This document shows positions 7,114 to 14,005 of a stretch of 24,724 nucleotides of DNA, in pieces. The stretch is from a virus. The stretch is from the IMG/VR virus record IMGVR_UViG_3300042906_000415, positions 1-24,724 of that record. One strand, given 5' to 3'. Made by a program: the position numbers and the translations under genes. Position 1 is the first letter of the stretch. Each line of letters starts with the position of its first letter. The notes under the pieces were generated by a model. That model searched no databases, was not told the origin of the DNA, and saw nothing but the letters and a program-made list of their open reading frames with translations.

Positions 7114-7198
7114 TGGTGCGGCTGGCGGGACTCGAACCCACACAGCGTAAGCCGGGAGATTTTAAGTCTCCTGTGTCTACCGATTCCACCACAGCCGC
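7114..7198 (-). tRNA. tRNA-Leu, anticodon UAA
   Basis: An 85-base class II tRNA. The acceptor stem GCGGCTG/CAGCCGC is perfect, the discriminator is A and CCA is encoded. The D-arm contains GTGGTGGAATCGGTAGACAC, the anticodon stem-loop is GAGA-CTTAAAA-TCTC with UAA at 7162-7164, and a short variable arm precedes the T-arm GGGTTCGAGTCCC. It reads UUA. It is embedded in the replication operon, 24 bases downstream of the SSB start, so it is probably cut from the early transcript. UUA is frequent in the AT-rich peptidase gene at 175-915. Confidence 0.96.
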
Positions 7199-7208
7199 GA
7201 AAGAGCTA

Positions 7209-7409
7209 CTATTGTAGCGTCATATTGTCCGGAATGCAACCATTTTCTTCATAAGCCCTTATGATGTGTAGGGCTTCCATGAGCAAATGCTTTGCATCAT
7301 CGTAGTTCATGTTCTGAGAAATCTTCAGATCGAAGCCTTCCTCATCTGCTTGAATGATTACGATTCCAGCCGGAGGGCCATCAGTGGGTTTCTTTCCAAT
7401 TCTTGCCAA
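7209..7409 (-). CDS. Small hypothetical protein (66 aa)
   Basis: The open frame overlaps the end of the polymerase gene. The best start is the TTG at 7409, with GGAG 7 bases upstream; it gives LARIGKKPTDGPPAGIVIIQADEEGFDLKISQ..., then helices (MNYDDAKHLLMEALHIIRAYEE). An ATG at 7466 would lie deep inside the polymerase. The pattern 'GPP.G......D.....I.....MS..DA..L...A' is one I have seen in unnamed phage early proteins. It fills the space between the polymerase and the tRNA gene. No function can be proposed. Confidence 0.6.
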   Translation of the reverse strand: MARIGKKPTDGPPAGIVIIQADEEGFDLKISQNMNYDDAKHLLMEALHIIRAYEENGCIPDNMTLQ

Positions 7410-9096
7410 TCTTGTACTCCCCGTCCAATGGACATCGTAACTTAAAATGTTGTCCTGCTTCCACAATGCTCAGTCGTGCAGCCTTGCCTGCTTCGTCGGC
7501 AACACTGGCGTGACACTCAAACTGAAACTCATCGTGGACATTGGCAACTAGCTTCACTGGCCACTTGTTCTTCTTGATCTTGTCATAGAACAAGCACAGT
7601 GCCTTCTTCATCACAATCGCTCCGGCACCTTGGAGTAGGCTGTTAAGTGCTGCATGCTCGGAGCGAACCCAAATCTTACGACCATCAAGCCCCGGTACAA
7701 AGCCCTTGCCTGCATACTTGGATACCTTATCTCGTAGAGCCTTGAGTGCGGGAGTCGCATTAAGGAAGGAACTTGTAAGTCTTTCACCGTCCTTTGCCGA
7801 CCCACCAACGATAGAACCAATCTTCGATGGCCCTGCCCCGTAGAGGAAAGCGTAGATGAACGTCTTTGCTTGATCCCGTGTCTGTAATCCTGCTGCTTTT
7901 TGATTCTTCGTGTGGACATCAGTTCCGTCCTTGGAAGACCCTTCCACAACCGTCTTGACATAATCGTCATCCTTCATGTAGTGTGCCAACATCCGAAGCT
8001 CTAGCCCTGATGCGTCACAGCCAACCAAGACATTTCCAGTCTCAACAGTCCAGCACTGACGGCACTCAGGCCCATAGACAGAACCCGCATTGGGAATCTG
8101 TGCCATGTTCGGGCTTTGGTGTGTCATCCGGCCTGTTACAGCGCCATTGGTGATAACCCTACCATGCACCCTGCCATCAGAGCCTACAGCCTCCATCCAA
8201 GACTCAATCTGTGCCACACGCTTCTGTAGCATCAGGTACTCAGCAATCAGTTTAGCCTCTGGAAGTTCGATCTTCGACAGGATAGATTCGTCAACCATCG
8301 GCTGTCCTGTCTCTGTGAACTTCTCTGGCTTCCACCCAAGCTCAATCAGCTTTTCTCCGATCTGCTTGCGTGATCCTGGGTTGAAAGTAACCAACAACGG
8401 CTTGAGTTGCTTTCCTGTCTTTTCACTGACTCGTGGGACTTCGTATGATGGCCATCGCTGCTGCATTGACTCATATACTTCTGCCATTCTTCCCTTGATG
8501 TCAACAAGTAGCAGGGTTGCGTACTCTTGATCCAACTTGAAACCATTTCGTTCCTGCTCCGCAATGATGGCTGCAACCTTGTGCTCAAGGTCAACAGACT
8601 CCTGACTGAACTCCTTGCGGGTGACTTCCTCTGTCAGTCTACGGTACAACAGTTCAGTGACTTCTACGTCTGCCGTACAGTATTCCACCAGAAGGTCAGG
8701 GAAAGGATTGTCAAAGCATTCACCTTTGTAGGCTTGCTGCCGTCCAGCAAGTTCTTCCCAACGTGTAGCGTAGTCAATCTTTTCCTTCCCGAGTGTCTTC
8801 CCCCATGCCTCCAGGCTGTGTCCTTGCTCTCGACTCGGATCGAGCAGCCTTGACACTATTAGAGTATCGTAGCATTGGCTCAAACGAATCCTCGTCTGCC
8901 AAGTACGATTTAGGATCGGTGCATCGAACGCCAGAATGTTTTGGCCGATTATTAACGTAGCGTCCTTTAAATACGCCCCGAGGGTCGCGGCTTCCTTCCA
9001 TGTCTTTATCTCTTTACTGTCAATGTCTTTAGTGATTACCAAGTGAATCGTACGGTGATCCGTCGATGTTTCGATGTCCAGCACTAGCCTTTTCAT
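7381..9096 (-). CDS. polA: DNA polymerase A (T7 gp5-like) with 3'-5' exonuclease domain
   Basis: 571 residues. The N-terminal proofreading domain has LVLDIET (Asp7, Glu9), AFDAP (Asp58) and YCTADVE (Tyr139, Asp143). The palm has motif A GCDASGLELR (Asp361), motif B RDQAKTFIYAFLYGAG (407-422) and motif C NVHDEF (His521-Asp522-Glu523). Motif B is close to that of T7 polymerase, with Tyr415 at the position equal to E. coli Phe762. It is shorter than T7 gp5 (704 residues), and I see no obvious thioredoxin-binding insertion. It replicates the genome with the primase-helicase, whose gene lies upstream with one small gene between. Confidence 0.95.
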   Translation of the reverse strand: MKRLVLDIETSTDHRTIHLVITKDIDSKEIKTWKEAATLGAYLKDATLIIGQNILAFDAPILNRTWQTRIRLSQCYDTLIVSRLLDPSREQGHSLEAWGKTLGKEKIDYATRWEELAGRQQAYKGECFDNPFPDLLVEYCTADVEVTELLYRRLTEEVTRKEFSQESVDLEHKVAAIIAEQERNGFKLDQEYATLLLVDIKGRMAEVYESMQQRWPSYEVPRVSEKTGKQLKPLLVTFNPGSRKQIGEKLIELGWKPEKFTETGQPMVDESILSKIELPEAKLIAEYLMLQKRVAQIESWMEAVGSDGRVHGRVITNGAVTGRMTHQSPNMAQIPNAGSVYGPECRQCWTVETGNVLVGCDASGLELRMLAHYMKDDDYVKTVVEGSSKDGTDVHTKNQKAAGLQTRDQAKTFIYAFLYGAGPSKIGSIVGGSAKDGERLTSSFLNATPALKALRDKVSKYAGKGFVPGLDGRKIWVRSEHAALNSLLQGAGAIVMKKALCLFYDKIKKNKWPVKLVANVHDEFQFECHASVADEAGKAARLSIVEAGQHFKLRCPLDGEYKIGKNWKETH

Positions 9097-9211
9097 ATCT
9101 GGCTTTCAGTTCTTCATACTCGTGGATTAGACTCTGGTGATTCCTTAGTAGCTCGTCATACTTCCCCTCCAGTTCCCACACCCGAGCCACGAGTGATTCT
9201 ATGTCCATCAT
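9029..9211 (-). CDS. Small coiled-coil protein (60 aa)
   Basis: Starts with tandem ATG codons whose first ATG overlaps the primase-helicase stop as ATGA (9208-9211). The N-terminal 40 residues show a heptad-like pattern (IESLVARVWELEGKYDELLRNHQSLIHEYEELKARYEKA) typical of a coiled coil. The C-terminal third overlaps the polymerase start by 68 bases in another frame and is polar. Position between helicase and polymerase suggests a replisome adaptor or simply a spacer gene. No family is recognised. Confidence 0.6.
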   Translation of the reverse strand: MMDIESLVARVWELEGKYDELLRNHQSLIHEYEELKARYEKASAGHRNIDGSPYDSLGNH

Positions 9212-10791
9212 AATGTTTCCTCAACCTCAAGCATTCTGCCTGTGTAAGTGTCAAACAACAAGTGACACGCAGGGCCGGTGTAGCCATTGTACCTGTTCTT
9301 GGCCACTGAAACCTTTGTCGTGTGCCTGTCATTGTGATCCTCTGCCATGCTGTTACGTTCCAGTGTAATCACTGCATCCGACAACTGAGCAATGGCCCCT
9401 GATCCCCGCAATTGAGACAACGACACTGCCTGCCCATCCTCGTGCCCTGCATTGCCCGTGGGCCTACGAAGGTGAGACACACAGAATAGCGTAATCCCAA
9501 GCTCCTGTACCAGTGTCCGCAGCTTAGTCATCAGATTGTCAATGGCCTTACGCTCATCGCCTAAGTCCTGCCCTGACACCACGATACTGATGTGATCCAG
9601 GAACACAACCTTACAGTCCAAAGCCTTAGCCATGTAACGGATACGGTTCAGCACATTCTCAATCTCCAGCGATCCGAAGTGATCGAACAGGAATACACGC
9701 CCGGTTCCAAGAGTCGCATCGAAGGCATCCTTCAGTTCTTCGCCGGTCACTGGAGTGTCTGGCAAGTGCAGCATCTTGTTAGCGTGTACTGACATGATGC
9801 TTCGTGCTGTCTTGCGTACAGACTCTTCCAGGAACATAGCTCCGATCTTCCAGTCCGTTGTCTTGAGCAGTCCGTACAGGATTTCCCGTAGGAACTGACT
9901 CTTACCCAAGCCTGATCCGGCGGTGACGGTAATCAGTTCAGCGTCACGGATGCCGTACAGCAGCTTGTTCAGTCCTTTCCACGGGTAATGCGCCTTAGCA
10001 GGCTGCTCGGGAGTGCTAACAGAGTCCCACAGATCAGCCGAGTTAACGATACCGTCCGGTACATAGACTTCTGCTTTCCACCACTCTGAAACAAATTCCT
10101 TAGTCGCGCCAGCAATGAGGTAGTCACAAGCATCTTTGAACCCCGACAGATGTTTTACGATCTTCGCCTTAGGCCCAAACAGCTCAGCCACTTCTTTGGC
10201 TGCCTTGCGTCCAGGCTCATCAGCATCAAAGCAGATTACAATGTTCTCGAAACTGTCTAGCCACTCAAACTGTGCCTTACAGTCCTTCAGGGCTGCGTTA
10301 GCACCGTTACGGATAGACACAACAGGCCACTGACTCCCGGTAAGTTGGTAAGCAGCAAGGGCATCCAGTTCGCCTTCGACCAAAGTAACATACTTACCTC
10401 CCTGATGGAACAGGTTTTGACCAAACAGCTTAGCCTGCTGGAAGTCTCCACGGATGGAAAACTTCTTCTCTTCTACATTCCTGACCTTGTAAGCGACGAT
10501 GGCAGAATCATTGTCAAGATACGGGTAATAATGGTTTGAATCATCTTGCAGGACTCCGAACTTTTCACAGGTTTGTCGATTGATGCCACGCTCAGGGATG
10601 CCCCTGACAGTGCCGCTAACGCTCAGGCTCTTAGCCTTGGGCGGTTTCGGTGCTTGTTGAGTGTCTTCCACGCTTACCCTCGTAGTGTTACAAGCGAAGC
10701 AGTGTGTGTGCCCGTCATCGTACAGCGCATTAGCGTCTGAGCTTTTACACGAAGGGCATTCAATATGCTTAACGAACTTTGATTCTGTCAA
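9208..10791 (-). CDS. Bifunctional DNA primase-helicase (T7 gp4-like)
   Basis: 527 residues in three parts. An N-terminal zinc finger CPSC...CFAC (Cys12, 15, 31, 34) recognises primer sites. A TOPRIM primase domain has VEGELDALAAY (Glu139) and CFDADEPGRK (Asp189, Asp191). A RecA-like DnaB-family helicase has Walker A AGSGLGKS (291-298), Walker B KVVFLDH and the late QLRGSGAIAQLSD motif. Length is close to T7 gp4. The start is TTG, overlapping the preceding stop as TTGA, with GGAG 6 bases upstream. It unwinds the fork and lays primers for the polymerase encoded just downstream. Confidence 0.95.
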   Translation of the reverse strand: MTESKFVKHIECPSCKSSDANALYDDGHTHCFACNTTRVSVEDTQQAPKPPKAKSLSVSGTVRGIPERGINRQTCEKFGVLQDDSNHYYPYLDNDSAIVAYKVRNVEEKKFSIRGDFQQAKLFGQNLFHQGGKYVTLVEGELDALAAYQLTGSQWPVVSIRNGANAALKDCKAQFEWLDSFENIVICFDADEPGRKAAKEVAELFGPKAKIVKHLSGFKDACDYLIAGATKEFVSEWWKAEVYVPDGIVNSADLWDSVSTPEQPAKAHYPWKGLNKLLYGIRDAELITVTAGSGLGKSQFLREILYGLLKTTDWKIGAMFLEESVRKTARSIMSVHANKMLHLPDTPVTGEELKDAFDATLGTGRVFLFDHFGSLEIENVLNRIRYMAKALDCKVVFLDHISIVVSGQDLGDERKAIDNLMTKLRTLVQELGITLFCVSHLRRPTGNAGHEDGQAVSLSQLRGSGAIAQLSDAVITLERNSMAEDHNDRHTTKVSVAKNRYNGYTGPACHLLFDTYTGRMLEVEETL

Positions 10792-11066
10792 CTTTCGCTC
10801 CTTGCTCTGATGGCTTCTCCGAGCGCACGGGCCTCATGTTTCGCGGCGTACCGCATCATTGCTTCGGCTTCATCGCGTGCAGGACGGGGGTTGTCCCATC
10901 CTTTAGATCGTTCTTCGCAAACTTTCGCGCACGCATCACGCTCTTGTGCAGTCACCAGTTCAGCGAATCTTTCAAGCGCCTCGGCAAACTTAGTACGGTC
11001 TTTACCAAGCCCGTAGACGTCCAACCAAGCCTCCATCGCCATGCGGATGATGTCTTCTCGGTTCAT
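10788..11066 (-). CDS. Hypothetical protein (92 aa), 'NREDIIRMA' type
   Basis: Begins MNREDIIRMAMEAWLDVYGL and continues with alternating charged helices (FAEALERFAELVTAQERDACAKVCEER), ending AKHEARALGEAIRARSES. Proteins with the 'REEIIRMA ... LERFA.LV...ERE.CAKVCE' pattern are frequent in phages of proteobacteria; none has a known function. The start sits in an ATGA junction with the 14-codon frame upstream, and its stop overlaps the primase start (TTGA). It shares its first ten residues with that short upstream frame. Confidence 0.75.
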   Translation of the reverse strand: MNREDIIRMAMEAWLDVYGLGKDRTKFAEALERFAELVTAQERDACAKVCEERSKGWDNPRPARDEAEAMMRYAAKHEARALGEAIRARSES

Positions 11067-11107
11067 GCCCGCCTCCCTGCCATGCGGATCAGTTCTTCGC
11101 GGGTCAT
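11063..11107 (-). CDS. 14-codon ORF, apparent remnant copy of the next gene's N-terminus
   Basis: The frame MTREELIRMAGRRA is bounded on both sides by ATGA junctions (11104-11107 and 11063-11066). It fills the only space between the 84-aa and 92-aa genes. The sequence resembles the start of the 92-aa protein (MTREELIRMA against MNREDIIRMA), with shared bases ATCCGCATGGC. It may be a truncated duplicate kept because it maintains translational coupling, or a leader peptide. It is too short to support a function by itself. Confidence 0.45.
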   Translation of the reverse strand: MTREELIRMAGRRA

Positions 11108-11358
11108 GTCTTCTCTCCTAGTCGTTCGCGCAGGGCGGTGATGGCTGCGCAATCTTGGCAAATGCAGTCACCGTCATGCAATTGAATGTGCTGCTTCAAC
11201 GCCTCCAGCGCCTGCCGCAGCAGGGTGGTGTCATCGACGGGGCGGGTGTAGAGGGGCATCCCGTCACCATGTTGATTGAACACAATGCGTCCACTCCAAA
11301 GGCCGTCATCGTCAACGAAGTTTTCAGTCTTTACCCACGCCACAGGCTCATTGCTCAT
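11104..11358 (-). CDS. Hypothetical protein (84 aa), 'PVAW...PLYTRP' type
   Basis: Begins MSNEPVAWVKTEN and contains GMPLYTRPVDDTTLLRQALEALKQH, then a CxxC pair (CICQDCAA) and ITALRERLGEK. The 'EPVAW....G......PLYT.P....LLRQALEAL' layout is very common in phages and prophages of proteobacteria and has no known function. It is coupled by ATGA junctions to both neighbours. Its C-terminal helices resemble part of the next gene upstream, suggesting a shared origin. Confidence 0.75.
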   Translation of the reverse strand: MSNEPVAWVKTENFVDDDGLWSGRIVFNQHGDGMPLYTRPVDDTTLLRQALEALKQHIQLHDGDCICQDCAAITALRERLGEKT

Positions 11359-11630
11359 GCTTCACCTCCAATCCCGTGTGCGCGCTCGATGGCGCGGGCG
11401 AACTCGATGAAGTCGTCATGCTGTGCAAACGCCGGGTCAATCGGCGGTGCGTGCTTGACTGCAAGCAACTCAATCTCCTCATCCGTCAGCGGCTTGCGCT
11501 CAGGCTCCGCAAGCGCGGCGCGTAGGGCGGTGACGGCTTTTTCGTCAATCTCGTCCCACAGACGAGGCAGATATTCTTTCCAGTCTTCCAACGCCTCAAG
11601 CGCCTTCCGCGCTGCTTGTCGTAGGCTCAT
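11355..11630 (-). CDS. Hypothetical protein (91 aa)
   Basis: MSLRQAARKALEALEDWKEYLPRLWDEIDEKAVTALRAALAEPERKPLTDEEIELLAVKH.... The N-terminal half matches the 'LRQAL(E/D)AL ... ITALR..LAE' module of phage accessory proteins, and the C-terminal half begins 'KPLTDEEI', another recurring module. It appears to be a fusion of two such pieces. Start and stop are both in ATGA junctions. No function is known. Confidence 0.72.
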   Translation of the reverse strand: MSLRQAARKALEALEDWKEYLPRLWDEIDEKAVTALRAALAEPERKPLTDEEIELLAVKHAPPIDPAFAQHDDFIEFARAIERAHGIGGEA

Positions 11631-11815
11631 TCCTCCACCTCTAGCGCCTTCTCATCAGCTTCGTCTTCCAGCTTCGCCAGAGCCTTAGCACTCAGATCAT
11701 CGATATCAAACTCCAAACCGTTTATGGTCATGCTGATGATCTTGGCTCGGTAGTTCCTGCTGATCTTGGCTTCGACCTCAGCCAAGCAGTCGCCCATGTA
11801 AGTCTTAAAAAACAT
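11627..11815 (-). CDS. Small hypothetical protein (62 aa)
   Basis: MFFKTYMGDCLAEVEAKISRNYRAKIISMTINGLEFDIDDLSAKALAKLEDEADEKALEVEE. A mixed alpha/beta N-terminal half is followed by an acidic helical tail. Its start lies 11 bases inside the end of the winged-helix gene and its stop overlaps the next gene as ATGA. No family is recognised. The continuous packing of the operon is the main support. Confidence 0.6.
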   Translation of the reverse strand: MFFKTYMGDCLAEVEAKISRNYRAKIISMTINGLEFDIDDLSAKALAKLEDEADEKALEVEE

Positions 11816-12080
11816 TTTTCACCCCAATCACGCGACGGTTGCGACCAGACACACCAGGCTTGCGAAGTCCTGTGTCTACGAGAAGCCCCAAGCGCATCAG
11901 AGGAGCGATCCTAGGTGTGATGCTTTGGAGGTCAATCCCCGTAGCTCTGGCGATCTCCTCGGTGGTCATTGGGCCATTCGCGTTGATGGCCTCAAGCACC
12001 ATACCCTCTAGGGTGGTGGTGTTGAGCTTCGCTGCCTCGTGTGAGGTGTCGGGATCGGTGTTTCGTGCTAGTCCACTCAT
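11805..12080 (-). CDS. Winged-helix DNA-binding protein
   Basis: 91 residues beginning MSGLARNTDPDTSHEAAK, a start typical of a phage regulator-like family. Residues about 26-75 form a helix-turn-helix/winged-helix: VLEAINANGPMTTEEIARATGIDLQSITPRIAPLMRLGLLVDTG, followed by a basic wing (RKPGVSGRNRR). It probably binds DNA as a regulator of early genes. An AAGGAAG ribosome site precedes the ATG. It is the first gene after the 72-base gap holding an operator-like palindrome (12115-12128), so its expression may be separately controlled. Confidence 0.78.
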   Translation of the reverse strand: MSGLARNTDPDTSHEAAKLNTTTLEGMVLEAINANGPMTTEEIARATGIDLQSITPRIAPLMRLGLLVDTGLRKPGVSGRNRRVIGVKNVF

Positions 12081-12114
12081 TTCGGCTTCCTTTCGCTTAA
12101 CGGACTGTGTGATG

Positions 12115-12128
12115 ATAAGCCACCTTAT
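12115..12128. promoter_or_regulatory. Operator-like palindrome A
   Basis: ATAAG-CCAC-CTTAT, a perfect inverted repeat with a 4-base spacer. It lies in the largest non-coding gap inside the minus-strand operon, 35 bases upstream of the winged-helix gene start. It shares the TAAG-N4-CTTA core with three other sites (14548-14563, 14585-14600, 18859-18872). Confidence 0.55.
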
Positions 12129-12139
12129 GCAGAGGTGGC
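12119..12139 (-). other. Hairpin in intergenic gap
   Basis: GCCACCT and AGGTGGC form a 7-bp stem with a 7-base loop, overlapping palindrome A. No T-run follows on the minus strand, so it is unlikely to be a full terminator. It could be an RNA-processing or attenuation hairpin in the operon mRNA. Confidence 0.35.
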
Positions 12140-12152
12140 CTAGTGATTACCC

Positions 12153-12395
12153 TTAGAACTCAATATCGTTCGTGCGGCGGCGGGGCTTGTTGGAGTTTTC
12201 TTGATCTTCCGGCGGGTTCAGGTAGGCGTATCCGTTCCAACCGCCTTCAACAACTGGGATGCAGTCCCACTTCATCATGAGACCGTTTTTGGTTTCGATG
12301 ACAGCGCCCATCTTCAAGTAGCGGTTCTTCTCTTCGCCATCTTTGTTGGTGTACTTTCCGATCACGACTTTGATGTCATACATTAGCTTGGCCAT
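12153..12395 (-). CDS. Hypothetical protein (80 aa) with SSB-like C-terminal tip
   Basis: MAKLMYDIKVVIGKYTNKDGEEKNRYLKMGAVIETKNG.... The pattern 'YD..VV.G.Y...DGEEK.RY...G.V.E...G' is shared by small phage proteins often next to recombination genes; they resemble a single beta-barrel. The C-terminus is basic then ends NDIEF, reminiscent of the DDIPF tip of bacterial SSBs that recruits partners. It overlaps the lambda-Exo-like gene by 20 bases and has AAGGA upstream. A role with single-stranded DNA is plausible but not shown. Confidence 0.7.
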   Translation of the reverse strand: MAKLMYDIKVVIGKYTNKDGEEKNRYLKMGAVIETKNGLMMKWDCIPVVEGGWNGYAYLNPPEDQENSNKPRRRTNDIEF

Positions 12396-12999
12396 ACTGT
12401 TCCTTAAGTTTTGCTACGGTTGAATCGACTTCTGCCAGGAACTTGACGATCTCGGCTTCCATCTCTGCTATGAAACGATCGTCCCTCTCCACTCGAGCAA
12501 CGAACATTTGCATACTCTCTGGCATCCTCGGGTCATAGACCACGAAGTCACACCACTTCTTGTCGGCGCACTTCATCTGAAGCTGCATCTGCTTGAAATA
12601 CTTATCCGGGATTTTTCTTGTCAGGAGCTGGTCGATCATGGTGGCCGTTTCAGGGCACTTGATCTCCACCAAGCCCTCTCCAACAACCCCGTCCGGTGAT
12701 GCTCCGCACATCTCAATGGTCGGGTGAGGCATGAACCCCACCTCGGCCACCAGGACGCCCATACGGGCCTCATAAGCGGCCCTGGCCTCTGCCTCTGTCT
12801 GTACTCCCCACTCCATCGCTGCGTTGGAGTAAGTCTTGGCAGGCTGGCCTGTGAGCCTCTCCACAACGAGTTGGGCTTTGTAGTTGTCCCGATCTGCTCC
12901 ATACCCTGTTTTGGTCTTTGCCATGACCTTGTAAACAGAGGATGCGGTGACCTTTCCGGCTCGCTGTTCGAACCACTCTGGAGACCTTTGGTCGGTCAT
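12376..12999 (-). CDS. Lambda-Exo/YqaJ-type 5'-3' exonuclease
   Basis: 207 residues. Typical N-terminus RSPEWFEQRAGKVTASS, then WGVQTEAEARAAYE (metal/phosphate region), CGASPDGVVGEGLVEIKCP giving the Asp103...Glu112-x-Lys114 nuclease centre, and YFKQMQLQMKC with Gln137. This family resects double-strand ends to leave 3' tails for an annealing protein. The Erf-type annealing gene is two genes upstream, so the pair probably forms a phage recombination (SynExo) module. The start is in an ATGA junction. Family assignment is secure; the exact partner is inferred. Confidence 0.92.
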   Translation of the reverse strand: MTDQRSPEWFEQRAGKVTASSVYKVMAKTKTGYGADRDNYKAQLVVERLTGQPAKTYSNAAMEWGVQTEAEARAAYEARMGVLVAEVGFMPHPTIEMCGASPDGVVGEGLVEIKCPETATMIDQLLTRKIPDKYFKQMQLQMKCADKKWCDFVVYDPRMPESMQMFVARVERDDRFIAEMEAEIVKFLAEVDSTVAKLKEQYGQANV

Positions 13000-13208
13000 T
13001 GTGAGACCTCATCGATCCACTTTGCCCACTCGATAGCGACTTTTTCATCTGTGGTGCGCTCACCGCCAGGAAGAACCCAACCCTCTTTGAAATACTGCAT
13101 CTTTCCGTTCTGGGTTTCGGTTCCCCACAAGATGCGGCCCTTGCCGATCTGGATGTTGCGGAAGTCAAGGAACACCTTGAAGCCGTCTTCTTGGTTCTCT
13201 TTCATCAT
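12996..13208 (-). CDS. Small hypothetical protein (70 aa)
   Basis: MMKENQEDGFKVFLDFRNIQIGKGRILWGTETQNGKMQYFKEGWVLPGGERTTDEKVAIEWAKWIDEVSQ. Beta-rich N-terminal part and a C-terminal helix rich in tryptophan. It lies between the exonuclease (ATGA overlap) and an 83-aa gene, inside the recombination module, so it might help that module. AGGA precedes the tandem ATG. No family is recognised. Confidence 0.62.
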   Translation of the reverse strand: MMKENQEDGFKVFLDFRNIQIGKGRILWGTETQNGKMQYFKEGWVLPGGERTTDEKVAIEWAKWIDEVSQ

Positions 13209-13211
13209 TTC

Positions 13212-13463
13212 TCAATCCTTTCCTAATGGACTTACATGATCTTGCGGATACAGCCTATCTATATCCGCTTGGTACTGCTCTAAAGCCTCGTGTGCCGTGT
13301 CCCACCACCAGCCTTGTGCCGCGGTGTCTTTGATGCTCAACAGCAGACACTCCAGCTCTAGAGCGAGTCTCTTGGCGTGAGCTGCGATCTGGTGATCTTT
13401 GCGGTAGTCATCAAGCGTGCTATGCAGGATGACAGTCCCGACCTCAACGCCGCCTCTTTTCAC
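13212..13463 (-). CDS. Small hypothetical protein (83 aa)
   Basis: GTG-started, overlapping the Erf gene stop as GTGA (13460-13463). Product MKRGGVEVGTVILHSTLDDYRKDHQIAAHAKRLALELECLLLSIKDTAAQGWWWDTAHEALEQYQADIDRLYPQDH.... Mostly helical, with a WWW cluster near the middle and a Tyr/His-rich tail. It sits between the annealing protein and the exonuclease genes. I recognise no domain. Confidence 0.62.
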   Translation of the reverse strand: MKRGGVEVGTVILHSTLDDYRKDHQIAAHAKRLALELECLLLSIKDTAAQGWWWDTAHEALEQYQADIDRLYPQDHVSPLGKD

Positions 13464-14005
13464 TTTGCCGCCCCTTTCAGACTAGCCTGGTGCTTCGTCC
13501 AGAACCGAGTCTTAGCCGGAGATGCAGGGATAGCCTTGAAAGCCGCCTGGAGCGCGTCTAAACCCTCCATAGCAGCCTCTCTGAGTGCGTCCAGGTGTTG
13601 AGCCTCAAACGCTTGATCCTCTGCTCCGGAGCTGCGACTGGCTGCGTTGCCATCGTCATCCTCTGGGGCGATTCCACAAGCCGCCATGAGAGAGTACCGA
13701 CGCGCATAGGTCAGGGCCGATCCGTAGCCTTGCGGATCTTGCTTGGAGGCTGGAACATGGAGCTTGCCGCTAGAAAGCATTTCTCCCGACTCGTGGAGGA
13801 ACACGGTCTCGACAATCACTCCATCAGAGCATTCGGTGTTCTGCTGCATCAGCATGATTCCGTTTGCATTCAGAGCGTCGATGACTGCCTCAACGCAAGC
13901 CGCCAGATCAGCGTAACGGCTCTTGAAGTGAGGATTTGATGAGGTCTTGAGAGCAGGGCCAAAAGCCTTCTGCGCGGCGACTAAAGCTGTTGCGATGTTT
14001 TTCAT
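13460..14005 (-). CDS. erf: ERF family single-strand annealing protein
   Basis: 181 residues from the ATG at 14005. ERF motifs: AQKAFGPALKTSSNPHFKSRYADLAA near the N-terminus and DPQGYGSALTYARRYSLMAACGIAPEDDDGNAA (90-122), the conserved 'G..TYa.RY.L....GI....DDDg' block. These P22 Erf-like proteins anneal complementary single strands during recombination and repair of phage DNA. An upstream in-frame ATG exists, but those ten codons are the shadow of the membrane microprotein; the chosen start is in an ATGA junction with it. No Shine-Dalgarno site precedes it (the upstream bases are pyrimidine-rich), so translation probably depends on the coupled upstream frame. Confidence 0.9.
   Translation of the reverse strand: MKNIATALVAAQKAFGPALKTSSNPHFKSRYADLAACVEAVIDALNANGIMLMQQNTECSDGVIVETVFLHESGEMLSSGKLHVPASKQDPQGYGSALTYARRYSLMAACGIAPEDDDGNAASRSSGAEDQAFEAQHLDALREAAMEGLDALQAAFKAIPASPAKTRFWTKHQASLKGAAK

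Noticed and set aside
7250-7263. Palindrome CATAAG-CC-CTTATG
   Set aside because: It resembles the operator arms, but the spacer is 2 bases rather than 4 and it lies inside a coding region, so I did not count it in the operator family.
12770-13168. Minus-strand ORF of 132 codons over the lambda-Exo start
   Set aside because: It overlaps two coupled genes in another frame, has an Arg/Ser-rich composition typical of shadows and no family features.
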